Part shown: piece after piece, positions 17,792-26,665 of the stretch | Numbering within the stretch: the first letter of the stretch is position 1 | How the letters are laid out: each line of letters opens with the position of its first letter | Assembly (NCBI GenBank): GCA_947627045.1 | Contig: CANQUM010000005.1 | Span: forward strand, 19,974-83,973 | DNA from: an uncultured Clostridia bacterium | Lineage (GTDB): Bacteria > Bacillota > Clostridia > Oscillospirales > Ruminococcaceae | DNA length: 64,000 nucleotides | Reading direction: 5' to 3' | The notes under the pieces: model-generated | What the model was told of the DNA's origin: nothing | The model's database searches: none | Seen by the model: only the letters and a program-made list of their open reading frames with translations | Position numbers and translations under genes: made by a program

Positions 17792-17833
17792 ATGTTAAAA
17801 GCGTTCGGAAAAAATTCCGAACGCTTTTAACAT
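17792..17833. terminator. bidirectional terminator between rex and the HD gene
   Basis: A perfect 19-bp inverted repeat (17792-17810 with 17815-17833) with an AAAA loop contains AAAA before and TTTT after its GC-rich core. It can end transcripts from both convergent genes. Confidence 0.8.
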
Positions 17834-17840
17834 ATCTAAA

Positions 17841-17871
17841 GATAATTATCCATTGTCAATCGTCAATTATC
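17841..17871. repeat. short intergenic palindromic repeat
   Basis: GATAATT ... AATTATC flank an inner ATTG-T-CAAT, giving an AT-rich imperfect palindrome. Sequences of this look recur between genes in related Firmicutes, but only this copy was noticed here. Confidence 0.3.
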
Positions 17872-17876
17872 ACTTG

Positions 17877-18461
17877 CTAAGTCTGCTTATCAAGAGTAAG
17901 TCCATAAGACGGCATAAATTCCTCTAAGAACACGTCCGCCTCTTTAACATTAAGCTCTTTTATAATTTTCAAGGTCGCACTCTCTGCGTCGCTGAAATCT
18001 TTGTTGCCCATTTGTTTTTCCTCAACGCATTTGATAAGAGCCGATATTTTATCTGCCGCTTTTACAAGCTCCCAATGCTCGCTTTCGCTTTCATCTTTGA
18101 AAAGCAAGGGTCTGTATTCCTCTTTAATGTCATCGGGAAGATAAGACAAAAGCTGATTGCTCGCATTGTTCTCAATTTCAGAATAAGCAGACTTTATATT
18201 CTTATTATAATACTTAATGGGAGTAGGCAAATCGCCTGTAATTATTTCAGGCGTATCGTGGTACATTGCCAATAGGGCGACCCTCTCAGGATTTACATTC
18301 CCAGCAAATCGTTTGTTTCTCAAAACCGCAAGAAGATGAGCAATAAAAGCAACCTCAAGCGAATGCTCGCTTATGTTTTCCGTTACGGTATTTCGCATGA
18401 GGCTCCAGCGATTTATATACTTCATTCTTGAAATGATAGCAAAAAACTTACTGCTTTTCAT
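17877..18461 (-). CDS. HD-domain nucleotidase, YfbR-like
   Basis: The HD metal-binding residues are visible in NISEHSLEVAFIAHLLA (about 28-44), AMYHDTPEIITGDLPTP (about 66-82) and a later aspartate in AADKISALI. These match the YfbR 5'-deoxynucleotidase group, which hydrolyses dNMPs and takes part in nucleotide salvage. The start has AAGGCGG 6 bases upstream. It follows oadB closely and may share its transcript. Confidence 0.85.
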   Translation of the reverse strand: MKSSKFFAIISRMKYINRWSLMRNTVTENISEHSLEVAFIAHLLAVLRNKRFAGNVNPERVALLAMYHDTPEIITGDLPTPIKYYNKNIKSAYSEIENNASNQLLSYLPDDIKEEYRPLLFKDESESEHWELVKAADKISALIKCVEEKQMGNKDFSDAESATLKIIKELNVKEADVFLEEFMPSYGLTLDKQT

Positions 18462-18491
18462 TTTAATCCGCCTTTTTGTTTAAATTTATAA

Positions 18492-19700
18492 TTAATACGG
18501 AATAATGCTCAACAGCACACCTGCAGCAACAGCCGAGCCGATAACTCCGGCAACATTAGGTCCCATTGCGTGCATAAGCAGATAGTTTGTAGGATTTTCC
18601 TGCTGACCTACTTTCTGCGACACTCTCGCCGCCATTGGAACAGCAGATACTCCTGCTGAACCGATAAGCGGGTTTACCTTGCCCTTTGTGAAAAAGCACA
18701 TTATCTTTCCAAAAATCACTCCGCAGGCTGTTCCCAGACAGAAAGCGGCAACGCCGAGCAAAATAACTCCTAAAAATTCTTTGTTTACTATCTTGTCAGC
18801 CGTTGTTGTTGCACCTACAGAAATGCCTAAGAAAATTGTTATAATGTTCATAAGCTCATTCTGAGCGGTTTTAACAAGTCTGTCGCAAACTCCGCTTTCC
18901 TTTAGAAGATTTCCGAGCATAAGCATACCTACTAAAGGTGCCGCCGAAGGAACAAGCAGAGAAATTACAATTGTAACCACTATCGGGAAAATAATCTTTT
19001 CCGTCTTTGAAACAGGTCTTATCTGACCCATAACTATTGAACGCTCTTTTTTAGTTGTCAGGCCTTTCATAATAGGAGGCTGAATTATCGGTACAAGAGC
19101 CATATAGGTATATGCGGCAAGCGCAATAGTTCCCGTATCTATTTTAAAACCGCCCGATGAAAGCAGCTTTGATGAAACGTAGATAGCTGTCGGTCCGTCG
19201 GCGCCGCCGATTATTGCAATAGAACCTGCTTCAGCCGCAGAAAACCCTAACAGAGCCGCACCGATAAACGTAAAGAATATTCCGCCTTGTGCAGCTGCTC
19301 CGAGCAAAAAGCTCTTAGGATTTGCAATCAGCGGAGCAAAATCGGTCATAGCACCTATTCCGAGGAATATAAGCGGCGGATAAAGCTGGAGCTTAACGCC
19401 CATATAAAGTATGTCAAGCAGTCCTCCATCGTGCAGAACTTTTCCGAAATCTATACCCTCGCCTGTTATTTTCCAAAGGTCGGGGTGGTACATCTCTGTA
19501 AAAGGAAGATTCGTCAAAAGCATACCAAATGCAATCGGCAAAAGAAGAAGCGGCTCAAATCCCTTTGAAATCGCAAGATACATAAAAATAAACGAAATGC
19601 CTATCATAATCAGCGATTTCCAGCCGCCGTCGGCAATAAATCCGGCAAAACCGGAGGTTGTAGCTAAATCTACAAGTGTGTCAAGAAACTTTTCTATCAT
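18492..19700 (-). CDS. sodium-pumping decarboxylase, beta subunit
   Basis: A polytopic membrane protein of 402 residues with GGADGPTAIYVSSKL and many hydrophobic helices, as in OadB, MmdB and GcdB. The beta subunit decarboxylates carboxybiotin and exports Na+. Whether the enzyme acts on oxaloacetate, methylmalonyl-CoA or glutaconyl-CoA depends on the alpha subunit, which is not in this window. It begins 18 bases after the gamma-subunit gene. Confidence 0.92.
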   Translation of the reverse strand: MIEKFLDTLVDLATTSGFAGFIADGGWKSLIMIGISFIFMYLAISKGFEPLLLLPIAFGMLLTNLPFTEMYHPDLWKITGEGIDFGKVLHDGGLLDILYMGVKLQLYPPLIFLGIGAMTDFAPLIANPKSFLLGAAAQGGIFFTFIGAALLGFSAAEAGSIAIIGGADGPTAIYVSSKLLSSGGFKIDTGTIALAAYTYMALVPIIQPPIMKGLTTKKERSIVMGQIRPVSKTEKIIFPIVVTIVISLLVPSAAPLVGMLMLGNLLKESGVCDRLVKTAQNELMNIITIFLGISVGATTTADKIVNKEFLGVILLGVAAFCLGTACGVIFGKIMCFFTKGKVNPLIGSAGVSAVPMAARVSQKVGQQENPTNYLLMHAMGPNVAGVIGSAVAAGVLLSIIPY

Positions 19701-19718
19701 AATGTGAATATCCTTTCG

Positions 19719-20135
19719 CTAAAATGGACGTGTATTATCAATAAGCCCCGCAGCAGCCCATGCTGTTCTCTGAGGCTTGGCGGTCTTGACGCTTTTAAGC
19801 GTCAGCTTTTTTCCGCTCTTTGCACTCATATGTGCAATTGCCGCAGATATTACCGCTACTATCTCCTCTTCAATATCATCTTCAATTTCAGGTGCTGCAC
19901 TTGCAATCTTTTCACTAGGCAAAACAACTTTGTCTGCTTTAATCTCACTGTCTGTGCGAACCTTTTTGCCGACAGTCTTTTTTCTGACCTTTGAAATAAG
20001 ACCGAACAGTAAAAGAATAACGACCAGTAAAATCAAGCCTATAAATACTACGGTTATTCCTGTAATAACAACTGACGTAACATATTCAAAGTTCATATCA
20101 ATATCCTCAGCAAGCAAGGAGCTTAAAAAATTCAT
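19719..20135 (-). CDS. sodium-pumping decarboxylase, gamma subunit (OadG-like)
   Basis: A 138-residue protein with one N-terminal membrane segment (about 18-43, VVITGITVVFIGLILLVV), a Lys-rich stretch, and a cytoplasmic C-terminus ending in ISAAIAHMSAKSGKK...RTAWAAAGLIDNTRPF. The latter is typical of OadG, which assembles the alpha-beta complex. The start follows GAGGGAGAT. No biotin carrier is encoded beside it. Confidence 0.85.
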   Translation of the reverse strand: MNFLSSLLAEDIDMNFEYVTSVVITGITVVFIGLILLVVILLLFGLISKVRKKTVGKKVRTDSEIKADKVVLPSEKIASAAPEIEDDIEEEIVAVISAAIAHMSAKSGKKLTLKSVKTAKPQRTAWAAAGLIDNTRPF

Positions 20136-20174
20136 ATAACAATATCTCCCTCAAAAGTAAAATTAAACATTATA

Positions 20175-20203
20175 ATTATAACCCAAATCGAGCATTTTTT
20201 CAA
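20175..20203 (-). promoter_or_regulatory. promoter of oadG-oadB
   Basis: On the minus strand TTGAAA (20198-20203), 17 bases and a perfect TATAAT (20175-20180), ending 40 bases before the oadG start. Confidence 0.75.
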
Positions 20204-20301
20204 TAGTCTATTGTTATTTTTTACACAATCTTTATATAAATTCTGAAAGATAATTTATATATTAGTGTAATTTTATACTGAGTCTTATTTATACAATTAT
20301 T

Positions 20302-21030
20302 TTAATCGTTATTGAGATGCGTAGACGCTATAGTAAAGCAATATACTGCCTTTGCTCCGTTTTCCTTTAAAACACGGGAACACTCATTAAGCGTACTTCC
20401 CGTTGTGATAATATCATCACAAAGCAAAATAGTCTTTTTGCTTATTTCATCTGCATACTTTCTGTCAATATAAAAAAGACCTTTAACTGCTTCTGCTCTT
20501 TCATATCTGCCAAGTTCGTGCTGTGCAATATCATTTCTTGACTTTTTCAAAATCCTTAAGCAGTTGTGCTTGTTTATAATTTTAGAAACTGTCTTGGCTA
20601 TAACATCAGACTGATTGTACCCACGCTTTTGCTTTGCCAATCTGTGCATAGGAACTGACGTAACAATATCTATATTACTTATATCAACCATCTGTGAAAT
20701 TCTTTTATAAATATCATCTTTAAAAACATCAACAATGTTTACTGCTTTATCCAGCTTGAGATTAACTATCCCCTCTCTTACAACACCTTTGTAATCTGTA
20801 ATACTTACACAGCCGTCATAATATATTTTAGTATCACTGCATATACATATTTCCTGTCCGCACCTTTTGCAGTGTTCTGTACTTATAAAGGGTATCTCGC
20901 TTTCACACTTTTCACAGCAAGGTTCATTCCACTTAATTACCTTGCCGCAAAACGGGCATCTGTTTGGAAAGAAAATGTCAAGTATATATTTTTTAACACT
21001 GTCAGAATTCAATTTCATCATTAAATTCAT
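20302..21030 (-). CDS. comF: ComF-family phosphoribosyltransferase-like protein
   Basis: A zinc-finger start (CPFCGKVIKWNEPCCEKC, then CKRCGQEICIC) is followed by a phosphoribosyltransferase fold with the PRPP loop LLCDDIITTGSTLNEC. ComF/GntX proteins take part in DNA uptake or single-strand DNA handling; the biochemical role is unclear. The start at 21030 is my best choice among clustered ATG/GTG/TTG codons at 21018-21048, all overlapping recD2. The overlap implies translational coupling. Confidence 0.85.
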   Translation of the reverse strand: MNLMMKLNSDSVKKYILDIFFPNRCPFCGKVIKWNEPCCEKCESEIPFISTEHCKRCGQEICICSDTKIYYDGCVSITDYKGVVREGIVNLKLDKAVNIVDVFKDDIYKRISQMVDISNIDIVTSVPMHRLAKQKRGYNQSDVIAKTVSKIINKHNCLRILKKSRNDIAQHELGRYERAEAVKGLFYIDRKYADEISKKTILLCDDIITTGSTLNECSRVLKENGAKAVYCFTIASTHLNND

Positions 21031-23278
21031 CACCGTTACCATCCTCAATCAGCATATTTTTTAAAACAGTATATCTCAATGTTCTTCTATTATTGTCAAT
21101 CATGCCCTCCAGCTTATTCGCAGAACCAATTATAATCAACAGCTTTTTAGCCCTTGTAACAGCAGTATAAAGCAGATTTCTGTAATACAGCTTGTCAAAC
21201 CCGCCGAAAACAGTAAGTATGACCACGTCAAACTCGCTGCCCTGACTTTTATGTACAGTTATTGCATAAGCAAGTTCGACATGCTCTAGCATTGAAACTG
21301 TATAATTGCATACTCTGCCCTCAAAATCAATCGTAATAAGCCCTGTATATTTATTAGCCGCAGTTATGATTCCTATATCTCCGTTAAAGATACCTGCACC
21401 GTTTTCTTTAACTCCGTCGCCTAAATCCTTCGACCAGACAATATCGTAATTATTCTTTGTCTGCATAACCTTATCGCCGACGCGATATGTATACTGAAAC
21501 GTCTTTATCTCTGATTTATCTTTTGCCGGTGGGTTAAGTTCTGCCTGAAGCCGTTTGTTAAGCTCAACTGTGCCGGACGGTCCCTTTCTTGTAGGCGATA
21601 AGACTTGAATATCGTCAATTGATGAATACCCATATGCTTTCGGGAGCCTGTCCTTAGCAAGCTCAACGACCAACGACTGAAGTTCACTGTGCTGAAGCCT
21701 TTGAAAAAAGAAGAAATCATTCCCTCTTTCACTTAGATCAATATGCTCTCCGCCGACTATCTTATGAGCATTTACAACTATTGAGCTTTTACTTGCCTGT
21801 CTGAAAATCTCTTTAAGAGTTACTATCGGCACAACTCCGCTTTCTATTATATCCTTGAGAACATTCCCTGCCCCCACCGACGGAAGCTGATCGCTGTCGC
21901 CTACCATAATTAATTTGCAGGTCATAGGTATTGCCCTCAAAAGCGCCTCGAACAATAATGAATCGACCATAGACATCTCGTCAATTATCATAACATCGCA
22001 ATCAAGCAAATTGTTCTCATTATACTTAAAACGAGGTCTGTCTCCGTCTGAAAAGACAACCTCAAGCATTCGGTGAATAGTCTTCGCTTCATAGCCTGTA
22101 AGTTCGGATATTCTCTTTGCCGCACGCCCTGTCGGAGCGGTTATCAAAACATTCATACCCTGCTGCTCAAACAGAGATATTATAGCATTTAGCGTGGTGG
22201 TCTTTCCTGTTCCCGGTCCACCTGTTAAAACCAAAAAGCCGCAGGACAGCGCTGTATTTATAGCTTTCTTTTGAAGCTCCTCATACTCTATATCATTCTG
22301 CTCCTCTGCAAGAGCAATTACCTCGTCATAATTTATCTTACTGTCATAGAGACATTCTTTCATTATATTAAGCCGTCTGGAAATATAATTTTCAGCTGTA
22401 TAATATTCTTTAAGCAAGATAAAGGGTCTGTTTTTCTTTCTAAACAGACATAAATTTTCCTCATTCAGCTCATCCTCTAAGACCTCGTTAAATCTATCCT
22501 CCTCAACATCGAGAAACCTACAGGTTATCGCTCTTAGCTTGTCCTCAGGCAGACAAGTATGCCCGGCATATGAATTCTGAATAAGAACATTTGCTATTCC
22601 CGCTTTTATACGGTTTTCATTATCCTTTGGCAGTTCTATATCTGCTGCCATTTCATCAGCTTTGAAAAACGGAAGCTCTATTCCTTGAGCACATAGAACA
22701 TACGGATTGCTCCTCACCATTTCCTCAGTAGGCTGTCCCCAGCGTTTCCACGCTTTAGCACCGTAGCCCGCCGATATGCCGAATTTTGACAGATACCCCA
22801 TCAAAGACCGAACTCCATTTACATTTTTAAATTCCTCAGAAATTTTTTGGCACTTCTTCTTTGTTATACCCTCAACCTCGCATAGACGCTCTGGCTCTTT
22901 TTCCATAATTTCAAGCGTCATATCGCCGAATTTATCTACGATTTTCCCTGCAATGACAGGTCCTATTCCCTTGATAGCACCGCTTGCAAGATACTTTCTT
23001 ATTGCCAGTGCGGTTGTAGGCATTTTGCGCTCGCAGAGAGTAACTTTGAACTGCTCTCCGAATTTCTGATGATTAATAAATTCGCCCGTTAAGAATAGAT
23101 CCTCGCCTTCGTCAACGCTGCCGATTTCTCCCACAACAGTAACAGGGTCGCCGTCAACGTCAAGCGTTAAGACGGCAAACCCGTTTTCCTCATTACTATA
23201 AACAACACAATCAACCGTGCCTTCAATCTGACAAAGCTCTTTTCCTTTCACTTTAATCACCACATCTTTGCAGTGCAA
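21002..23278 (-). CDS. recD2: ATP-dependent RecD2 helicase
   Basis: A SF1B 5'-3' DNA helicase not associated with RecBC. An N-terminal OB-like and helix-hairpin region (VEGITKKKCQKI) precedes Walker A GGPGTGKTTTLNAI, DEMSMVD (Walker B), VGDSDQLPSVGAG, and the C-terminal UvrD-like motif AITVHKSQGSEFDVVI with NLLYTAVTRAKK. The start is uncertain: TTG at 23278 lacks a strong ribosome site, and GTG codons lie 5 and 6 codons downstream. The 5' end follows a small membrane protein gene. Confidence 0.92.
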   Translation of the reverse strand: MHCKDVVIKVKGKELCQIEGTVDCVVYSNEENGFAVLTLDVDGDPVTVVGEIGSVDEGEDLFLTGEFINHQKFGEQFKVTLCERKMPTTALAIRKYLASGAIKGIGPVIAGKIVDKFGDMTLEIMEKEPERLCEVEGITKKKCQKISEEFKNVNGVRSLMGYLSKFGISAGYGAKAWKRWGQPTEEMVRSNPYVLCAQGIELPFFKADEMAADIELPKDNENRIKAGIANVLIQNSYAGHTCLPEDKLRAITCRFLDVEEDRFNEVLEDELNEENLCLFRKKNRPFILLKEYYTAENYISRRLNIMKECLYDSKINYDEVIALAEEQNDIEYEELQKKAINTALSCGFLVLTGGPGTGKTTTLNAIISLFEQQGMNVLITAPTGRAAKRISELTGYEAKTIHRMLEVVFSDGDRPRFKYNENNLLDCDVMIIDEMSMVDSLLFEALLRAIPMTCKLIMVGDSDQLPSVGAGNVLKDIIESGVVPIVTLKEIFRQASKSSIVVNAHKIVGGEHIDLSERGNDFFFFQRLQHSELQSLVVELAKDRLPKAYGYSSIDDIQVLSPTRKGPSGTVELNKRLQAELNPPAKDKSEIKTFQYTYRVGDKVMQTKNNYDIVWSKDLGDGVKENGAGIFNGDIGIITAANKYTGLITIDFEGRVCNYTVSMLEHVELAYAITVHKSQGSEFDVVILTVFGGFDKLYYRNLLYTAVTRAKKLLIIIGSANKLEGMIDNNRRTLRYTVLKNMLIEDGNGDEFNDEIEF

Positions 23279-23310
23279 AGACCGCCTTTCAATCTGATTA
23301 ATTTTCTTTG

Positions 23311-23646
23311 CTATCCATTTGACCTAATATAATTCTCAAGCTCATTCTGACTAATTACTTTTACACTGTCAAATTCTCCGCATACCTCATTTAGCTGAAC
23401 TATACGCTCTTCATCAGGTTTTTCTGTAGGGTATATTAATATCTCGCTCGAATCCTCATCACTGAATTTATTTTCCCAATATGCCGCTTTTATTATCTTT
23501 GAAACATCATTGATTTTATTACTTACAGGGATAATTATAAATTTCTTATAATCTGAAACTTTCCCCGAATCCAACAGCTTCTTTACAACGTAAATAAGTG
23601 TCAGCACAAAAAGCACTAAAAATATTGCAGCAAACAGCTCACTCAT
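23311..23646 (-). CDS. small membrane-anchored protein of unknown function
   Basis: A 111-residue protein with one membrane segment at residues 4-22 (LFAAIFLVLFVLTLIYVV) and a cytoplasmic acidic domain of about 85 residues (EILIYPTEKPDEERIVQLNE). No family is recognised. The ATG at 23646 has AGAGGTGA 5 bases upstream; a GTG 9 bases earlier overlaps it. The gene is first behind the promoter at 23701-23729, ahead of recD2 and comF. Confidence 0.7.
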   Translation of the reverse strand: MSELFAAIFLVLFVLTLIYVVKKLLDSGKVSDYKKFIIIPVSNKINDVSKIIKAAYWENKFSDEDSSEILIYPTEKPDEERIVQLNEVCGEFDSVKVISQNELENYIRSNG

Positions 23647-23700
23647 CTTACTCACCTCTGATTCATAATATGAAGCAAAGGTAATTATTGTGATACATTA

Positions 23701-23729
23701 ATTATACTATTTTGAATACCCTTTTTCAA
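23701..23729 (-). promoter_or_regulatory. promoter of the recD2-comF operon
   Basis: On the minus strand TTGAAA (23724-23729), 17 bases and a perfect TATAAT (23701-23706), 54 bases before the small membrane protein gene. Confidence 0.75.
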
Positions 23730-23740
23730 GTGCAAAAGAT

Positions 23741-23771
23741 AAGCACTTACGGAAAATACCCATAAGTGCTT
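23741..23771 (-). terminator. probable terminator after pnp
   Basis: A 9-bp perfect stem (AAGCACTTA at 23741-23749, TAAGTGCTT at 23763-23771) lies just downstream of the pnp stop. The U-tract on the minus strand (ATCTTTTGC) is weak. Confidence 0.6.
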
Positions 23772-23781
23772 TTAATATCAT

Positions 23782-25902
23782 TTATTCACTTTGTTCAGCC
23801 TTTTTTGCTTCAATATCGGCTAAAGCGTCCTTTCTTGAAAGATTTATTCTTCCCTGGTCGTCGATTTCCATTACCTTGACTACTACCTCATCGCCTATCG
23901 AAACAATGTCCTCAACCTTGTTTACCCTTTGCTTATCCAGTTTTGAAATGTGTACCAATCCGTCTTTTCCGGGAGCTATTTCAACAAACGCACCAAAGTT
24001 CATTATTCTGACAACCTTGCCCTTGTAAATAGAACCGATTTCAGGGTCGTTAGCGATAGTGTCGATAACAGATATAGCTGCCTGACATTTCTCCTTGTCA
24101 AGACCGGAAACGAATACATTTCCGTCCTCTTCAATATCAATACTGCAATCAAAGTCAGCAGCGATTTTCTGAATTACCTTTCCGCCCGAACCGATAACGT
24201 CTCTTATTTTATCAACAGGTACCTTAGTAGTAAACATCTTAGGAGCCCACTTGCTGACCTCAGGTCTGGGCTCAGGAATTGCCTTGAGCATTATTTCATC
24301 TAAAATATAAAGTCTTGCCTTATGAGTTTTCTCAAATGCTTCTTTAATAATCTCAGGAGTAAGACCGTCAACCTTAATGTCAACCTGAATGGCGGTGATA
24401 CCTTTCTTTGTTCCGCCTACTTTAAAGTCCATATCTCCGTAGAAGTCCTCAAGCCCTTGAATATCAACCATTGTCTGGAAACTGCCGTCGTCCTTTGTAA
24501 TAAGTCCGCAGGAAATACCTGCAACAGGAGCTTTAATAGGTACGCCGGCATCCATCAATGCAAGAGTAGAACCGCATATTGAGCCCTGCGAAGTCGAACC
24601 GTTTGAAGAAAGCACCTCTGATACCATTCTGATAGCATACGGAAATTCCTCAACACTTGGAATTACAGGGACAAGTGCCTTTTCAGCTAATGCTCCGTGA
24701 CCTATTTCTCTTCTTCCCGGACCTCTTGAAGGTCTTGTTTCGCCTACCGAATATGAAGGGAAATTGTAGTGGTGGATATATCTCTTTGAAACCTCTTCGT
24801 CTAAGCCGTCCAGCTTTTGGGCTTCGCTTACAGGTCCAAGCGTACAAATAGTCAAAACCTGAGTTTGTCCTCTTGTGAAAATACCAGAGCCGTGAACTCT
24901 CGGAAGAACCCCGACTTCAGAAGCTAACGGTCTTATCTCGTCAATACCTCGTCCGTCAACTCTCTTGCCTTCGCAAAGCCATGCCCTAACGATTTTCTTT
25001 TGCAGCTTGTAGATTATCTCGTCGATCATCACTGCATTTTCTTTTTCTTCATCGTCAAACTTCTCGTGAATAGCGTCAATTATCGGCTGTAATCTTGCGT
25101 CACGAACATTCTTATCGTTTGTATCAAGCGCTGCCTTTACATCTTCTGCGGCAAATGCCTCAATCTCGTCAAATAGATCGTGGTCAACTTCCTGCGATTC
25201 AAACTCAAATTTAGGCTTTCCTATCTCCTTCTGAATATCAGAAATAAACGAAACCATTTTCTTTATTTCCTCGTGGCCCTTTAAAATAGCCTCAAGCATT
25301 GTGTCGTCGTCTACCTCATCAGCACCGGCTTCAATCATAACGATTTTTTCAGCCGAACCCGCAACCGTAAGATTGAGATGATTTTTCTCTCTTTGCTCCA
25401 ATGTAGGATTTAAAACGATCTCTCCGTCAACAAGTCCTACGCTCAGTCCTGCTATCGGTCCGTTGAATGGAATATCAGAAATAGAAAGCGCAATAGAAAC
25501 AGCAACCATTCCTGCAACCTCAGGTGAGTTATCATGGTCAACTGACAAAACAGTCATTACAACTCCAACGTCGTTTCTCATATCCTTTGGGAACAACGGT
25601 CTTATCTGTCTGTCAACCATTCTTGAAGTTAGTATTGCCTTGTCAGCAGGCTTACCCTCTCTCTTTGTAAAAGAACCGGGGATCTTGCCAACAGAATAAA
25701 GTCTCTCCTCGTAATCAACCGATAGCGGGAAAAAGTCTATTCCCTCTCTGGGCTTTTCAGAAGCCGTTACGTTTGCCATTACTACCGTTTCACCGTAACG
25801 TACCCAGCACGAACCGTTTGAAAGCTCGCACGTTTTACCTGTTTCAACAACAAGCGGTCTGCCTGCATAGGTAGTTTCAAAAGTTCTGTAATTCTCAAAC
25901 AT
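23782..25902 (-). CDS. pnp: polynucleotide phosphorylase
   Basis: A 3'-5' phosphorolytic exoribonuclease. Two RNase PH domains are visible (the second with RVDGRGIDEIRPL and the GETRPSRGPGRREIGHG motif), followed by a KH domain (PVDKIRDVIGSGGKVIQKI) and an S1 domain (GKVVRIMNFGAFVEIAPG...VHISKL). Length 706 is typical. It follows rpsO, the conserved rpsO-pnp order, and has a structured leader of its own. Confidence 0.97.
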   Translation of the reverse strand: MFENYRTFETTYAGRPLVVETGKTCELSNGSCWVRYGETVVMANVTASEKPREGIDFFPLSVDYEERLYSVGKIPGSFTKREGKPADKAILTSRMVDRQIRPLFPKDMRNDVGVVMTVLSVDHDNSPEVAGMVAVSIALSISDIPFNGPIAGLSVGLVDGEIVLNPTLEQREKNHLNLTVAGSAEKIVMIEAGADEVDDDTMLEAILKGHEEIKKMVSFISDIQKEIGKPKFEFESQEVDHDLFDEIEAFAAEDVKAALDTNDKNVRDARLQPIIDAIHEKFDDEEKENAVMIDEIIYKLQKKIVRAWLCEGKRVDGRGIDEIRPLASEVGVLPRVHGSGIFTRGQTQVLTICTLGPVSEAQKLDGLDEEVSKRYIHHYNFPSYSVGETRPSRGPGRREIGHGALAEKALVPVIPSVEEFPYAIRMVSEVLSSNGSTSQGSICGSTLALMDAGVPIKAPVAGISCGLITKDDGSFQTMVDIQGLEDFYGDMDFKVGGTKKGITAIQVDIKVDGLTPEIIKEAFEKTHKARLYILDEIMLKAIPEPRPEVSKWAPKMFTTKVPVDKIRDVIGSGGKVIQKIAADFDCSIDIEEDGNVFVSGLDKEKCQAAISVIDTIANDPEIGSIYKGKVVRIMNFGAFVEIAPGKDGLVHISKLDKQRVNKVEDIVSIGDEVVVKVMEIDDQGRINLSRKDALADIEAKKAEQSE

Positions 25903-26007
25903 TTTAATACCATTCCTTTCTTAGGAATTCAAGCTGTATCACTCTATCGGTTTATAAACACCGATTTTGTTGAAAAGCTCAAAATGCGCGACAAATATCT
26001 TTCACGC

Positions 26008-26078
26008 AAAACTCCTATTCATTAATTTAAAATTTACTTTTAGAAAGCCCTTGCTTTCAGATTTATGACAGGAGTTTT
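26008..26078 (-). ncRNA. long hairpin in the rpsO-pnp intergenic leader
   Basis: AAAACTCCT (26008-26016) is complementary to AGGAGTTTT (26070-26078), with an inner hairpin GAAAGC-CCTT-GCTTTC (26043-26058). In other bacteria pnp mRNA carries a leader hairpin cut by RNase III and then used by PNPase to control itself. A similar role here is inferred from position and shape only. Confidence 0.5.
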
Positions 26079-26153
26079 AGCAAAAAATACAGGATTATTA
26101 AAGCCTGATAACCCTCTATTTATTGCTAATTACTCACTGCCAATATACACCAA

Positions 26154-26184
26154 AAGGCAGACAGCGAATATTCGCCTCTGCCTT
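26154..26184 (-). terminator. terminator between rpsO and pnp
   Basis: AAGGCAGA and TCTGCCTT arms enclose an inner GCGAATATTCGC; the minus strand continues CCTTTTGG. It probably ends part of the rpsO transcripts, with read-through into pnp. Confidence 0.6.
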
Positions 26185-26198
26185 ATTGATAACAAAAT

Positions 26199-26465
26199 TT
26201 ACTTACGGATACCAAGCTTTTCAATAGTAGCTCTGTATCTCTCAACATCCTTTTTCTGAAGATAGCTTAAAAGATTTCTTCTCTTACCAACCATCTTCAA
26301 AAGACCTCTTCTTGAGTGGTGATCCTTCTTGTGAACCTTAAGATGCTCTGTCAAATCATTGATTCTTTTCGTAAGAATTGCGATTTGCACTTCGGGTGAG
26401 CCTGTGTCTGTATCGTGCTTTCTGTTAGCTTCGATAACAGCAGTTTTTTCTTCTTTTCTCAGCAT
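26199..26465 (-). CDS. rpsO: 30S ribosomal protein S15
   Basis: An 88-residue S15 with the family core [37 protein letters not shown] and C-terminal [14 protein letters not shown]. The ATG at 26465 has AAAGAGGT 9 bases upstream. S15 binds 16S rRNA h20-22 and often its own mRNA leader; a structured leader is present here. Confidence 0.97.
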   Translation of the reverse strand: MLRKEEKTAVIEANRKHDTDTGSPEVQIAILTKRINDLTEHLKVHKKDHHSRRGLLKMVGKRRNLLSYLQKKDVERYRATIEKLGIRK

Positions 26466-26506
26466 AATAATTGTACCTCTTTTCTTTAAGATTTTCCGCA
26501 GTCGTA

Positions 26507-26553
26507 GATTATGGTAAGGATACCTCCCATTTTTACGGGCATTCGCCATAATC
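26507..26553 (-). promoter_or_regulatory. structured rpsO leader, candidate S15 autoregulatory site
   Basis: An 8-bp stem (GATTATGG at 26507-26514 with CCATAATC at 26546-26553) encloses two small hairpins, one with CCC/GGG around GTAAAAAT and one GGTA-TCCT-TACC. The closed junction just upstream of the rpsO ribosome site resembles the three-way-junction S15 binding sites known from other bacteria. It has not been matched to a named class. Confidence 0.5.
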
Positions 26554-26570
26554 CAAGATCAGGGTTTAAC

Positions 26571-26586
26571 CGTTGTAATTACAACG
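26571..26586. promoter_or_regulatory. 16-base palindrome at the rpsO transcription start
   Basis: CGTTGTAATTACAACG is perfectly symmetrical and falls at about +1 to +16 of the predicted rpsO transcript. It is either an operator or a 5'-terminal RNA hairpin. Confidence 0.4.
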
Positions 26587-26592
26587 CTAATT

Positions 26593-26621
26593 ATGTTACC
26601 ACATATTTTCTCAATTGTAAA
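26593..26621 (-). promoter_or_regulatory. promoter of rpsO-pnp
   Basis: On the minus strand TTTACA (26616-26621), 17 bases and TAACAT (26593-26598), giving a leader of about 120 bases. Confidence 0.6.
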
Positions 26622-26665
26622 TAGTTTTTACAATTTTTTAATAATTTCACTTTCTTGCTTACATT

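Noticed and set aside
26466..26549. N-terminal extension of S15
   Set aside because: The added residues are not part of S15 and come from translation of the structured leader; the ATG at 26465 gives the normal 88 residues.
26571..26586. Palindrome as a Rex or CopY operator
   Set aside because: It lacks the TTGTTAA...TTAACAA spacing of Rex and has the inverse order of TACA/TGTA for CopY; no assignment is justified.
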